DNA of 64,000 nt from Camellia lanceoleosa (Eukaryota > Streptophyta > Magnoliopsida > Ericales > Theaceae): positions 85,650,131 through 85,714,130 of the forward strand of contig CM045763.1 in NCBI GenBank assembly GCA_025200525.1, given 5' to 3'. Below the pieces are notes generated by a model. The model was given only the letters and a program-made list of their open reading frames with translations. It was not told the origin of the DNA and ran no database searches. This document shows positions 45,852-55,135 of this stretch, one piece after another. Every line of letters starts with the position of its first letter. Position 1 is the first letter of the stretch. The position numbers and the translations under genes are program-made.

Positions 45852-46009
45852 CCAATGATCAGTCGGCTCGGTTGGAGCTAGTGGTCGAAGACTTGGCGAC
45901 CGAAAATGTGCTTTCAACAGAGACCGGGCTTCCAACCGAGACTGCTCGAACCTTTGAAACCGGAGTCAGTGTTGATATTGAAGCCGATCTCGATGATCTT
46001 TTTAACTAG

Positions 46010-46218
46010 TTCTGTAATTTTTTCCTTTCTTGGGCTTGTAACCGGGCTAAGTCCCCTGTTCTGTAATGATGACTATTTTGAACTTTGTTAATGAAAATTT
46101 TCTTTTGAGCCCGAGTGTTATCTTGGTTTACTGCCCTGTTTGTGCTTGCTTTCTTTGAATGATTGCTTCCCTTACTGCATTATTTATTTCGGTATTTTAG
46201 CTGGTCAATCTAAGCTTT
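46010..46218 (+). other. 3' flank of the antisense gene, element C
   Basis: Non-coding stretch after the antisense stop. An AATGAAAATT-type element near 46090 could serve as a poly(A) signal; this is a guess. Confidence 0.35.
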
Positions 46219-46400
46219 ATCCAGCCAACCACTCTTTAGCCGATATACCTTACTTCGGCTGAAGAGTACAAGGAGTTGGTTTAATCCAGCCAACCACTCT
46301 TCAGCCATAAACTTATTTCGGCTGAAGAGTAACAAGAGTTGGTTTAATCCAGCCAACCACTCTTCAGCCATAAACTTATTTCGGCTGAAGAGTAACAAGA
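46219..46400 (+). repeat. About 65-bp minisatellite, 3 copies (element C 3' region)
   Basis: CCAGCCAACCACTCTTYAGCC starts at about 46221, 46286 and 46349, giving a period of 63-65 bp; each unit also has the inverted word CGGCTGAAGAG, so each unit can fold on itself. Confidence 0.88.
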
Positions 46401-46401
46401 G

Positions 46402-46438
46402 GTGCCTTAACCCATATGGGCGGGTTTGGGTCGTGACA
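46402..46438 (+). mobile_element. Tip of a chromovirus-type LTR
   Basis: CCCATATGGGCGGGTTTGGG followed by TCGTGACA matches the reverse complement of the primer-site end of E and S1 (GGGTTTGGGTCGCGACA, GGGTTTGGGTCATGACA). Only the last 35 or so bases are present. Followed by unrelated AT-rich DNA. Confidence 0.5.
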
Positions 46439-47110
46439 ATTACGGAACTTGTTGATTTGTGTTATTTTTTCTTAATTTTTAGAGTTATTTCAGTTATTTG
46501 TTGACATCTATAATTGTTTTGGAATTTTCTTGTTAATTGTTGATATCTAATTTCTGAAATTTATCTTTTGGTATATTTAAGGAGAATTTTTTTATAAAGA
46601 TTTTGATATTAAGATTTTATAAGATAAACATATAATATTTTCATAATAGTTAAAATTTCTAAACATTTTTACATAGAAAATTCGACTCAGAGGAATTTTG
46701 GATGACTCGGAGAAATTTTGTCACGACTTAAAGAAATTTTAATTTTCATAAAGAAATTTCGAAATTTTTCTGTGATCATACCAGATAAATTTCTCTATGA
46801 AAATTGAAATTTCTGAGTCAAGGCCTAAACCTCTCTGAGTCGGGCGAAATTTCTTTGAGTCGGGTAAAATTTCTTTTAGCCGAATTTTCTCTGTGAAAAT
46901 GTTGAGAGACTTAACTAATAAAAAAATATCTTGAACCTTTCTTACTATACAAAATTAAAGAGGGATATTTCACTAATTTTTTTATATTTAATTGTTGATA
47001 TTACTAATGTTGGGATATGTAAAAGAATAAGTAAGACAAAATATATAATTTTTATTTTATTCATTTTTTTATTTTTTCTCTGCAAATCTGATATTAAAAC
47101 CTAGAGAAAT
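46439..47110. other. AT-rich insert with foldback MITE
   Basis: No coding region. Holds the inverted-repeat element listed separately (46645-46920) and otherwise featureless AT-rich DNA. It separates the two minisatellites of element C, so it is probably inserted DNA. Confidence 0.45.
46645..46920. mobile_element. Foldback MITE-like element (about 276 bp)
   Basis: Left arm (TAATAGTTAA, then AACATTTTTACATAGAAAATTCG, 46645-46683) pairs with the right arm (CGAATTTTCTCTGTGAAAATGTT then TTAACTAATA, 46881-46920) with few mismatches. The inner parts also pair through AAATTTC and GACTCGG/CCGAGTC-like words, so nearly the whole element can form a hairpin. Superfamily not assigned. Confidence 0.6.
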
Positions 47111-47329
47111 TGTTAGAATTGGTTTGGGAAAAACATAATTATTTTTTTTCTAAATTTTGGTCTATTTTTAAAATGGGACCTATGCGTCAAAGTTGGCGGG
47201 TCTATGTGGCAACGTGTTTTTTGCCACGTGACGATTCATGTTGTATATTTGGTTATTCAAAACTATTATCGGGTAAATGAAAAATCGATGCCAAATTGAG
47301 CTCCATGAAAATAGTATTTTGGTTAATCC
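47111..47329 (+). mobile_element. Copia LTR fragment (same family as 21723-22952)
   Basis: Starts TGTTAGAATTGGTTTGGG and runs collinear with the first 200 or so bases of the copia D LTR (ATGGGACCTATGCRYYAAAG, GTGGCAAC, GAGCTCCATGAAAAT). It keeps the intact TGTTAG end that the D copy has lost. It stops abruptly at the second minisatellite. Confidence 0.75.
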
Positions 47330-47605
47330 AGCCAACCTCTAAGTTGGTTTTTCCAGCCAACTTAGAATAATATGTTTGGTTATTCCGACCAAACGTCCTG
47401 TAGCCTGGATCCATATCCTGGGCTTAGGAAGGGTGTTGGTTTAATCCAGCCAACCTCTAAGTTGGTTTTTCCAACCAACTTAGAATAATATGTTTGGTTA
47501 TTCCGACCAAATGTCCTGCAGCCTGGATCCTTATCCTAGGCTTAGGAAGGGTGTTGGTTTAATCCAACCAACCTCTAAGTTAGTTTTTCCAGCCAACCTA
47601 GAATA
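47325..47605 (+). repeat. About 120-bp minisatellite, 2.3 copies (element C 3' region)
   Basis: Units with CCAGCCAACCTCTAAGTTGG, TATGTTTGGTTATTCCGACC and ATCCTGGGCTTAGGAAGG repeat at about 120-bp spacing (starts near 47330, 47446 and 47564). Shares the CCAGCCAACC word with the 65-bp array at 46219, so both derive from the same ancestral repeat zone. Confidence 0.85.
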
Positions 47606-47739
47606 AAGTGTTCTTTCTGCCCCTAACTCCCTAATTTACTAAAACAAACGTTTACAGCGAAAAAATGCTTATACTGAAAAGAAAACTACTTGTTTTATTG
47701 AGAAAGAGAAAAAGTTACAAATATTTGAAAAGAAGAAAG
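47606..47739. other. Spacer after integrase, element C
   Basis: Short AT-rich link between minisatellite and the integrase stop. Nothing recognised. Confidence 0.4.
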
Positions 47740-48336
47740 CTAAAAATAAAATAACTTGAGATTGGCAATATTCCATAGCCGGGGAATTGCCTTGCTGTCC
47801 TCATCTTCTAAGTGGTATGCCTCTTTGCCTGCTAATCAAACCACTTTGTAAGGACCTTCCCAATTGGGCCCTAACTTGCCATCTCCTGGTACCAGTGTGT
47901 TTCCCATGACTTTGCATAGTACCCAATCGCCGATTTTGAATTGTCTTGGATGCACGGTTTTGTTATACTTTCTAGACAATTCTTGTTGGTAGGAGGCGAT
48001 GTGAACTAATGCTCTGTCTCTTCTTTCCTCTACAAGGTCGAGCTCTAATGCTATGGCTTCGTCGTTTAATTCTGGATCAAAATTCTCGCTTCGAATTGTG
48101 GGGAGGCCAACTTCTAATGGGATGACTGCTTCTATGCCATAAGCTAAGGAAAATGGTGTTTCTCCTGTCGATCGTCGAGGCGTGGCGCGGTAAGCCCATA
48201 AAACATGAGGGAGCTCTTCTGCTCATTTGCCTTTGGCTTTCTCTAACATTTTCTTCAATCCATCCAAGACTACCTTGTTTGATGCCTCTGCCTAACCATT
48301 GGCTTGAGGATATGCCGGTGTAAAATTGTAAAACTC
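47740..48336 (-). pseudogene. Integrase C-terminal part (element C)
   Basis: Minus-strand continuation of the integrase cut by element B. From the right: YNFTPAYPQANG, a stop, AEASNKVVLDGLKKML, a stop, then LPHVLWAYRATPRRSTGETP, the GLPTIRSENF to LDLVEERRD stretch, KIGDWVLCKVMG and a GPY-like KLGPNWEGPYKVV. The last part, ending NIANLKLFYF, stops at 47740-47742. Only three in-frame stops interrupt about 195 codons. The reading frame joins the segment at 57940 once B and one AACTC copy are removed. Confidence 0.88.
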
Positions 48337-48730
48337 TGTGGGAGCCGAGTAATTAAAGGGACGAAGTCTGATACGCACAGGGAGCCGGGTGTTGAACGGC
48401 TCCCTTCTGCTCTGCCAAGACGCCGAGTAGGATCTTTGGGCCGAATATACTGGAAAAAGCGTGTCAGGATAAATGAAAGATTACATAAACAAAAGAAAAA
48501 AGTAGACTCTGGCCCCGAGGCTGAAAAATGACTATAAATACAAGAGCTTCAGATTTATAAAGGTATGTAAGAAACACTTCTATAAACTTAGTAAGCAAGC
48601 TTTCTGGAGGCCCGACTTGTCGTCAGTGCTAATTCGGCACCCCGACGGAGTTTGTATTTTGCGGTGACTAGCGAGAGGATCGTTGGCGTCTTCCAGATCT
48701 CAAGAGTATTTCCAAACCACATTCACCACA
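48337..48730 (+). mobile_element. 5' LTR of Tat B (394 bp)
   Basis: TATA box TATAAATA at 48533-48540. The middle about 200 bases differ from the 3' LTR by a single base. The two ends differ mainly by one- to three-base gaps. Confidence 0.92.
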
Positions 48731-48748
48731 ATTGGCGCCGTCGTGGGA
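48731..48748 (+). promoter_or_regulatory. Primer binding site of Tat B
   Basis: ATTGGCGCCGTCGTGGGA starts right after the LTR. TGGCGCCGT-type primer sites followed by a purine run are usual in Tat and Athila elements. The tRNA is not assigned. Confidence 0.7.
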
Positions 48749-49330
48749 ATACTCAAATATATCCATGAAAGACGTGACTAAAGATCCCCGATAGCCACCG
48801 ACGAGACCGACGGAGACGACTTCACTCGGCATTTACACTCGGAGAGGCAACCGTCACGCGCGGCAGCACTCTAGCTCACCAACGATTCTAACACGAGACG
48901 ATGCAAGCGACCATGGAGCAGGCGAACAGACCAAGCGAGTTTGGGCGGCATCATCGGCGAAACGAACGCCTTCGCGCGACACGGCCTTAGAAAGCAAAGT
49001 CCCACCAGCAAGACTCAAGGTTCTCGGCGATCCCCAAAGGCGGGTCCTCGGCGACCTCGCGACCAACGGCGAATATCTGCGGCCGCCGCGCCTCAAGGAT
49101 TACGTTGAGAAGTAGCGGAGGGCGATGTCGTCCAAGCGTCCCGCTTGACACCGTCCATATGATATCTGACTGCCGATAGCCACGGTACATACGGTCAATC
49201 ACTTCAAGCCCTCAAAAGCGACCACCACCGAAAGCGACCCGGCTCGAAGCGGCAAGCATCACCTTCGACGACTCGATTTGGCGGTGTCACACTCCTCACG
49301 TAGATCCTCTGGTTGTTACGCTTCTGGCGC
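48749..49330 (+). pseudogene. Remnant of gag (Tat B)
   Basis: Only about 580 bases separate primer site and protease, while Tat gag genes are usually over 1.2 kb. GC-rich and broken in all frames; no capsid or zinc-knuckle motif can be read. By position it is what remains of gag after a large deletion plus many small indels. Confidence 0.45.
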
Positions 49331-50014
49331 ACATAGGTTCTTGTAGAACGCGTCCTTATCGATCAGGGAAGTACTTCAGAGATTATGTACTATCGAACCT
49401 TCATCAAACTCGGGTTCAACGATTCGGATCTAACTCCGGCTCCCTATCCACTATTCGGCTTCAACGCCAACCCGGAGTACCCATTGGGAAAAATCAGCCT
49501 ACCCGTTCGCGCTGGCTCGAGAACGGTGGTCGCGGAATTCTTGGTCGTCGGGCTACCATCGCCATACAATCTCATCATGGGGCGATCGTGGTTACATACC
49601 CTGCAGGCCGTCCCAAGCACCTACCACCAGCTGCTACGCTTCCCAACAGACCATGGCGTTGAGCAGATCCGTGGCTCGGCCGGTCGGCCAAAGCATGTTA
49701 CCTTCGCCGCCAGGGCCGAAGAAGCGCAAGTAAACTCCGTCGAGGTGCCCGGTCGAGAAATCACGGAAGGCGTTGGGCGTCAACCAAACGAAAAGGCCAC
49801 GGAAGGTTTAGGAGGGTTGACATCGATGGAAGCGGAAAAGTTTTATGATCGGCGCCTCTCGAGCGGTCGACAAGCGACAATCGATCACTTTCTTACTCGG
49901 CAACCTCGGCGTCTTCGCGTGGACCCGTATGAAATGCCGGGAATAGACCAGCGGTCTCGCGAAGATCACCTCAATGTCGACCCTCGGTGCAAGCCGATCA
50001 TTGAAAAGGCATGA
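49331..50014 (+). pseudogene. Protease (Tat B)
   Basis: Frame reads RVLIDQGSTSEIMYYRTFIK from about 49349 into the open segment at 49385-50014 (LPVRAGSRTVVAEFLVVGLP, YNLIMGRSWLHTLQAVPSTY). The catalytic Asp is in D-Q-G, like element C. The tail past about 49800 has lost part of the linker to RT (MPGIDQRSREDHLN in place of the longer family version), and the frame changes near 50011. Confidence 0.8.
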
Positions 50015-50721
50015 TCCTCCGCAGAACACTGCCGCCGTTGTCGAGGAAGTTGACAAATTGCTTGGACGGCAATCGGAGAAGTCACCTATCCCGTGGCTCT
50101 CCAACGGTGGTGGTGAAAAAGAAGAATGGCACCTGGCGAGTGTGTGTCGATTTTACGGATCTGAACAAAGCTTGCCCCAAAGACTGCTTTCCCTTGCCTA
50201 GAATTGACCAACTCGTCGATGCGACGGCACGCCACCGCCGCATGAGTTTCCTCGACGCCTATAGAGGCTACCACCAGATCGCCATGAATCCAGATGATCA
50301 GGACAAAACTGCATTCCTCACTCCAAGAGGAACCTACTGCTACAGGGTTATGCCTTTTGGACTAAAGAATGCAGGGGCGACTTACCAAAGACTGGTCACC
50401 ACGATGTTCAAAGAACAACTCGGGCGCACTATGGAAGTATACATCGACGACATGGTGGTCAAATCTAAAGAAGAACAAAACCACATAGCCGATCTGGAAA
50501 AGACATTCAACACCCTACGCAAGTACAAAATGAAGCTGAATGCTTCCAAATGTGCATTCGGGATCGGCTCTGGCAAATTCCTGGGCTACATCGTCAACCA
50601 TCGAGGAATCGAAGCCAACCCGAGGCAACTCACAGCAATTTTGGAACTCAGTTCCCCCCGTTCAGTCAAAGAAGTCCAAAAGCTGATGGGAATGGCTTTG
50701 CACTCAACAGTTCATCGGTAG
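50011..50721 (+). CDS. Reverse transcriptase, open 236-codon segment (Tat B)
   Basis: Nearly complete RT fingers and palm. Motifs in order: [78 protein letters not shown], the catalytic [10 protein letters not shown] (YIDD at 50440-50451), and GSGKFLGYIVNHRGIEANP. It is the cleanest RT in the window. The true polyprotein begins far upstream; this frame opens at 50011 only because of a frameshift there. It ends in a frameshift in the GMAxALNRF block at about 50700. Confidence 0.85.
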   Translation: MILRRTLPPLSRKLTNCLDGNRRSHLSRGSPTVVVKKKNGTWRVCVDFTDLNKACPKDCFPLPRIDQLVDATARHRRMSFLDAYRGYHQIAMNPDDQDKTAFLTPRGTYCYRVMPFGLKNAGATYQRLVTTMFKEQLGRTMEVYIDDMVVKSKEEQNHIADLEKTFNTLRKYKMKLNASKCAFGIGSGKFLGYIVNHRGIEANPRQLTAILELSSPRSVKEVQKLMGMALHSTVHR

Positions 50722-51839
50722 ATCTCTGAGATCGTTGCAGACAATTCTTTCAGACATTACGCCAGGGCAGAGCTTTCGAATGGTCCGTCGAATGCGAGGC
50801 AGCTTTTAACGGGCTCAAGACCTACCTCCGGACAGTACCTCTTCTAACAACACCCGCCGGTGACCCCTCATTTATATCTTTTGTCTCGACAGTAGGCCGT
50901 CGGCCGTATTGTTAAAAAGAGGAGGAAGGCGACAACCGATTGTACTATGTGAGCAAGGCGATGGTGGGCCTTGAAACACGCTACCTACCGCTAGAAAAAC
51001 TCGTCCTAGCCACGGTCATGGCGAAGAAAAGCGATGCACTACTTCCAAGCACCTGACATCAAGGTGCTATGATTTCCCTTCGATCGATACTCCGGAATGC
51101 GAAGCATCGGGCGTGTTTGAAATGGGCTCTCGAACTCGGCCAATATGACATTCGATTTCACCCAAAAGCGCAATCAAGGCGGTGCTTGCCGACTTTGTGG
51201 CGAATTCACGGGAGGGCTTGCCGACCTCAAGCACAGGGACCTCCGGCCAAAAGGCGAACTTAGGTCAAAGCAGTTGGAGAGTCTACGTTGGGGACATCGG
51301 CAATTATCTGCGATGGATCGTCTAACCAGCGGGCGTGGCGCAGCGTCGTAATTATGTCCCCGAGCGGCGCGATCATTGAACAGCCGTCAAGCTCGGCGAA
51401 GCATCAAATAACGAGGCGAATATGAAGCCCTTTTAGCGGAGCGCATGTTCTCGGCGCCGGCGTATTGGTGTTTTGTGACTCAAAATTGGTAATCAACCGG
51501 TGAAGGGGAGTATGCGGCGAAGATGAGCGTATGGCGGCCTATATGAAAGCGGCTAACTCGTTCTTTGGCGAAATTCGACCATCACGAACTAAACCAAATA
51601 ACACGCGATCAAAATACACGCGGATGCCTGGCTTGCTTGGCCTCCGCCATCAACTCCGAGCTCAGCGTACCATCGAGGTGGGCTTCGTCCCCAAACCAAT
51701 ATCGGCCCTCGGAAGACCCACATCAATATCATAGAATCCGCTCCAAGTTGGAAGGACCCCATTCTTTGCATTCCTTTCTTGAGCAACTCCCGGAGGATAA
51801 AAAAGCACACAAGGCTGCGAAACAAGGCTCTGCGATACT
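50722..51839 (+). pseudogene. RNase H and archaeal-type RNase H, scrambled (Tat B)
   Basis: Pieces in shifting frames: PLLTTPAGDP and a damaged LYLSVS-like block (50840-50900), the YYVSKAMVGLETRYLPLEK block (50940-51000), ALELGQYDIRFHPKA (51127-51170), a damaged WRVYVDG start (51270-51300) and an ASNNEAxYE remnant (51400-51425). Domain order fits Tat. More than ten frame changes, mostly one-base losses. Confidence 0.65.
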
Positions 51840-52933
51840 ACCTTGATCCACAATGGGGACTTTACAAAAATCCCTCTCGGCCCATACAGGTCGTGCACCG
51901 GACGAGTAGAGGAGCTGCTCTCGAGATACATGAAGGCGGTTGTGGTGCACACTCGAGCGCTCCTTGCCCATCGAGGCGATAACACGAGGATATTCTTGGC
52001 CGACTATGAGAGCCGACGCACAAAATTATGTCAAGAAATGCGAACAATGCCAAAAGTTTTCCCCACTAACCCATCAGCCGGCAGAAGCTTTGAATTCAAT
52101 CACTAGCCCCTGGCCGTTTGCTCAGTGGGGACTCGACATTGTAGGACCACTGCCCAGGGCCCCAGGGAACAAGCGATTTCTAATCGTAGCAACAGATTAT
52201 TTCACAAAGTGGGTCGAAGCGAGCTCTAACCCATATCTGAGGCGACATTGCGTTTTGTGTGGAGGAACATCATTACGATTCGGCATTCCAAGAGCATTGA
52301 TCTCGGATAATGGCACTTTCGGTTTGGTATGGCGTGTCTGCATTTGTCGGCAAATCTGATATGTACCTTACTTTTCTCGCCGGCTTACCCCCAAAGTAGC
52401 GGTCGGCGGAAGCTTCAACAAATCCATCTTGGGCGGCATCAAAAGATTTGGAGAGTGCCAAGGCGGTGGGTCAAGAGTTGCCAAGTGTACTATGGGCCCA
52501 TCGAACAACACCAAGGCGATCCACCGGAGAAACACCGTTTGCCTTGTGCTTGAACCGAGCAATCTTACCCCGAGATCGGCCTACCAACCCTCGGATCGCA
52601 AGCCTTGACCGGGTCGAAATGACATGATGCTTGCTTTGGACTGGTCTGATTGAAGAAACGAAGAGATCGTGCCTTGGCGTCCATGGCTCGCTATCGCCAG
52701 CTTCGCCAAGTCATACTGTCGGCGAGTCGGTGCGCTTCCACAATCCAGAGAAGCGGTCTGAAGAAGGTGCTCTGCGATCGAGAGCCGTAGATGGAAAGCT
52801 TGGTCCGAACTGGGACGGCCCCTATCAAATAGATTCCATTGCAGGAACAGGGGCATATCGGTTGTCAGACATGTCAGGGAGAAACCTGCCACGGCCGTGG
52901 AATTCAACACATTTACGAAAATTTTATCAATGA
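51840..52933 (+). pseudogene. Integrase (Tat B)
   Basis: From YSWPTMRADAQNYVKKCEQC (second half of the HHCC finger, 51990-52050) through SPWPFAQWGLDIVGPLPRAP (first Asp, about 52137) and GIPRALISDNGTF (second Asp, about 52308). The third acid block is damaged (TPKVAVGGS near 52390), and the GPY-like end LGPNWDGPYQIDSIAGTGAY stops at 52931-52933. The middle 52320-52780 is frame-scrambled. Confidence 0.78.
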
Positions 52934-53027
52934 CCCGACCTGTGGGCTTGGTATTTGTACACAATATCCTCCTTAAACCAAGATCCCGCGTTTTCACATG
53001 TTTAAGCTCAACCCTTCAAAGTCCAAT
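52934..53027 (+). other. Link between integrase and minisatellite (Tat B)
   Basis: Short non-coding spacer; nothing recognised. Confidence 0.4.
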
Positions 53028-54015
53028 AAGTCTCCGGATTCGGAGCCCCTTTGGTGCATGACACCTTAGGGCCGAACAAGTCTCCGGATTCGGAGCGCCC
53101 TTCGTGGATGTCACGATTGGCGAGAATAAGTCTCCGGATTCGAGCCTTTGGTGCATGACACCTTAGGGCGAACAAGTCTCCGGATTAGGGCGCCTTCGTG
53201 GATGTCACGATTGGCGAGAATAAGTCTCCGGATTGGAGCCCTTTGGTGCATGACACCTTAGGGCGAACAAGTCTCCGGATTCGGGCGCCGCCGTGGATGT
53301 CACGATTGGCGAGAATAAGTCTCGGATTCGAGCCTTTGGTGCATGACACCTTAGGGCGAACAAGTCTCCGGATTCGGGCGCCGCCGTGGATCTCACGATT
53401 GGCGAGAATAAGTCTCGGATTCGAGCCTTTGGTGCATGACACCTTAGGGCGAACAAGTCTCCGGATTCGGGCGCCCGCCGTGGATGTCACGATTGGCGAG
53501 AATAAGTCTCGGATTGAGCCTTTGGTGCATGACACCTTAGGGCGAACAAGTCTCCGGATTCGGGCGCCCTTCGTGGATGTCACGATTGGCGAGAATAAGT
53601 CTCGGATTCGGGCCCCTTTGGTGCATGACACCTTAGGGCGAACAAGTCTCCGGATTCGGGCGCCTTCGTGGATGTCACGATTGGCGAGAATAAGTCTCCG
53701 GATTGAGCCCCTTTGGTGCATGACACCTTAGGGCGAACAAGTCTCCGGATTGGGCGCCGCCGTGGATCTCACGATTGGCGAGAATAAGTCTCCGGATTGG
53801 AGCTCCTTTGGTGCAGAGACACCTTAGGGCGAATAAGTCTCCGGATTCGGGCGCCCGCCGTGGATATCACGATTGGCGAGAATAAGTCTCCGGATTCGAG
53901 CCTTTGGTCTGAGACACCTTAGGGCGAATAAGTCTCCGGATTGGCGCCGCCGTGGATATCACGATTGGCGAATAAGTCTCGGATTCGAGCCCCTTTGGTG
54001 CATGACACCTTTTGG
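53028..54015 (+). repeat. 93-97-bp minisatellite, about 10 copies (Tat B)
   Basis: Each unit has two similar halves: AAGTCTCCGGATTCG-GAGC then TTTGGTGCATGACACCTTAG, and AAGTCTCCGGATTCG-GGCGCC then GTGGATGTCACGATTGGCG. GTGCATG or its variant recurs at 53054, 53151, 53246, 53339, 53432, 53525, 53621 and 53716. Copies differ by gain or loss of one or two bases next to CG. Open frames through it on both strands are repeat artefacts. Confidence 0.93.
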
Positions 54016-54099
54016 CGGCATCGCGCTTTGGGGCATTCGAGCGTTTATACCACGTGGTGCAAAATATTCTAATAAGTGCCTAAATATTACAATAAAATG

Positions 54100-54905
54100 T
54101 ATCGACACGCTCGAGCCACAGCAACGCAAGGGCGGTTATTAATCTATTCGCTTTTAACGCCGAGCATCGTCCAACGCAGAAGCGGTTATTAATCTATTCG
54201 TGAAATATTCAACAATGCCTCGGCCGACCCTCGAGTGTGAACTATTCGCTTTTAACGCTCGAGCCGTCCAGCGCAAGGGCGGTTATTAATCTAATCGGCG
54301 AAATATTCGACGACCTCGGCCGACCCTCGGCGTGAACTATTCGCTTTTAACGCTCGAGCATCGCCCAACGCAAGGCGGTTATTAATCTATTCGGCGAAAT
54401 ATTCAGCGATGCCTCGGCGACCCTCGAGTGTGAACTATTCGACTTTTAACGCCGAGCATCGCGCAAGGCGGTTATTAATCTAATCGGTGAAATATTCGAC
54501 GACGCCTCGGCCAGCCCTCGAGCGTGAACTATTCGGCTTTTAACGCTCGAGCACTGTCCAACGCAAGGGCAGATTTATTAATCTATTCGGCGAAATATTC
54601 AACGATGCCTCGGCCAGCCCTCGAGTGTGAACTATTCGGCTTTTAACGCTCGAGCACTGTCCAACGCAAGGGCAGATTTATTAATCTAATCGGCGAAATA
54701 TTCGACGACGCCTCGGCCAGCCCTCGAGTGTGAACTATTCGGCTTTTAACGCTCGAGCACTGTCCAACGCAAGGGCAGATTTATTAATCTAATCGGCGAA
54801 ATATTCGACGACGCCTCGGCCAGCCCTCGAGCGTGAACTATTCGGCTTTTAACGCTCGCGCCCTGGCCAACGCAAGGGCAGATCTAGCCCGTGTGAACTA
54901 GACCT
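54100..54905 (+). repeat. About 100-bp minisatellite, about 8 copies (Tat B)
   Basis: Unrelated to the preceding array. Units contain TTATTAATCTATTCGGCG, AAATATTCGACGACGCCTCGG, GTGAACTATTCGGCTTTTAA and CGCTCGAGC, repeated at about 96-110 bp. The right-hand copies are longer and cleaner than the left-hand ones. Confidence 0.92.
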
Positions 54906-55135
54906 TTCACGCTCGAGCCGAGCCATCCAAGGGAACCGGCATATTTGGTTTGAATTGATTTAACATTGTATAATTTCAAAAATAAAACGTCACCATAAAA
55001 CTACGGAAACATCATCACATTGCGCATAAATTGCTAACATTTTATAATTACAAAAGGTATCAACGTCCATTGCTGTATCATAAACACAAACTACCAAAAA
55101 CCACCCGACAGAAAGTACTTTGTGTATCATAAACA
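54906..55135. other. Spacer after antisense stop (Tat B)
   Basis: AT-rich non-coding DNA between the second minisatellite and the antisense ORF. Likely 3' end of the antisense transcript; a TTTATT-type poly(A) signal in minus sense near 54980 (AATAAA) is possible. Confidence 0.4.

Larger units (their letters stand above)
44103..46009 (+). pseudogene. Antisense ORF of Tat element C (spliced, Transposase_28-like)
   Basis: Best preserved of three antisense ORFs. Exon 44103-44619 starts MGKYRFLVETPGGLAEF and contains IPDDVHLTLA, FTLLSIIEIGLRFPVQPLIC, LSTNSYRIIMGVAEL and DGWVYYLRIR. This order resembles the Pfam putative gypsy-type transposon domain (Transposase_28). A GT-AG intron at 44620-44707 joins to exon 44708-44944, which holds the tryptophan and basic block (KEKSWAKLLKF, then SGRRKARVTDFLLED). 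A hAT-like insertion (about 44935-45851) breaks it. The acidic C-terminus resumes at 45852 and ends VDIEADLDDLFN with a stop at 46007-46009. The coiled-coil part present in A and B seems missing. Function unknown. Confidence 0.75.

Noticed and set aside
53185..53731. ORFs of about 178 codons on both strands with repeats such as VRPKVSCTKG
   Set aside because: Translation of the 95-bp minisatellite of Tat B; no start context or family match.
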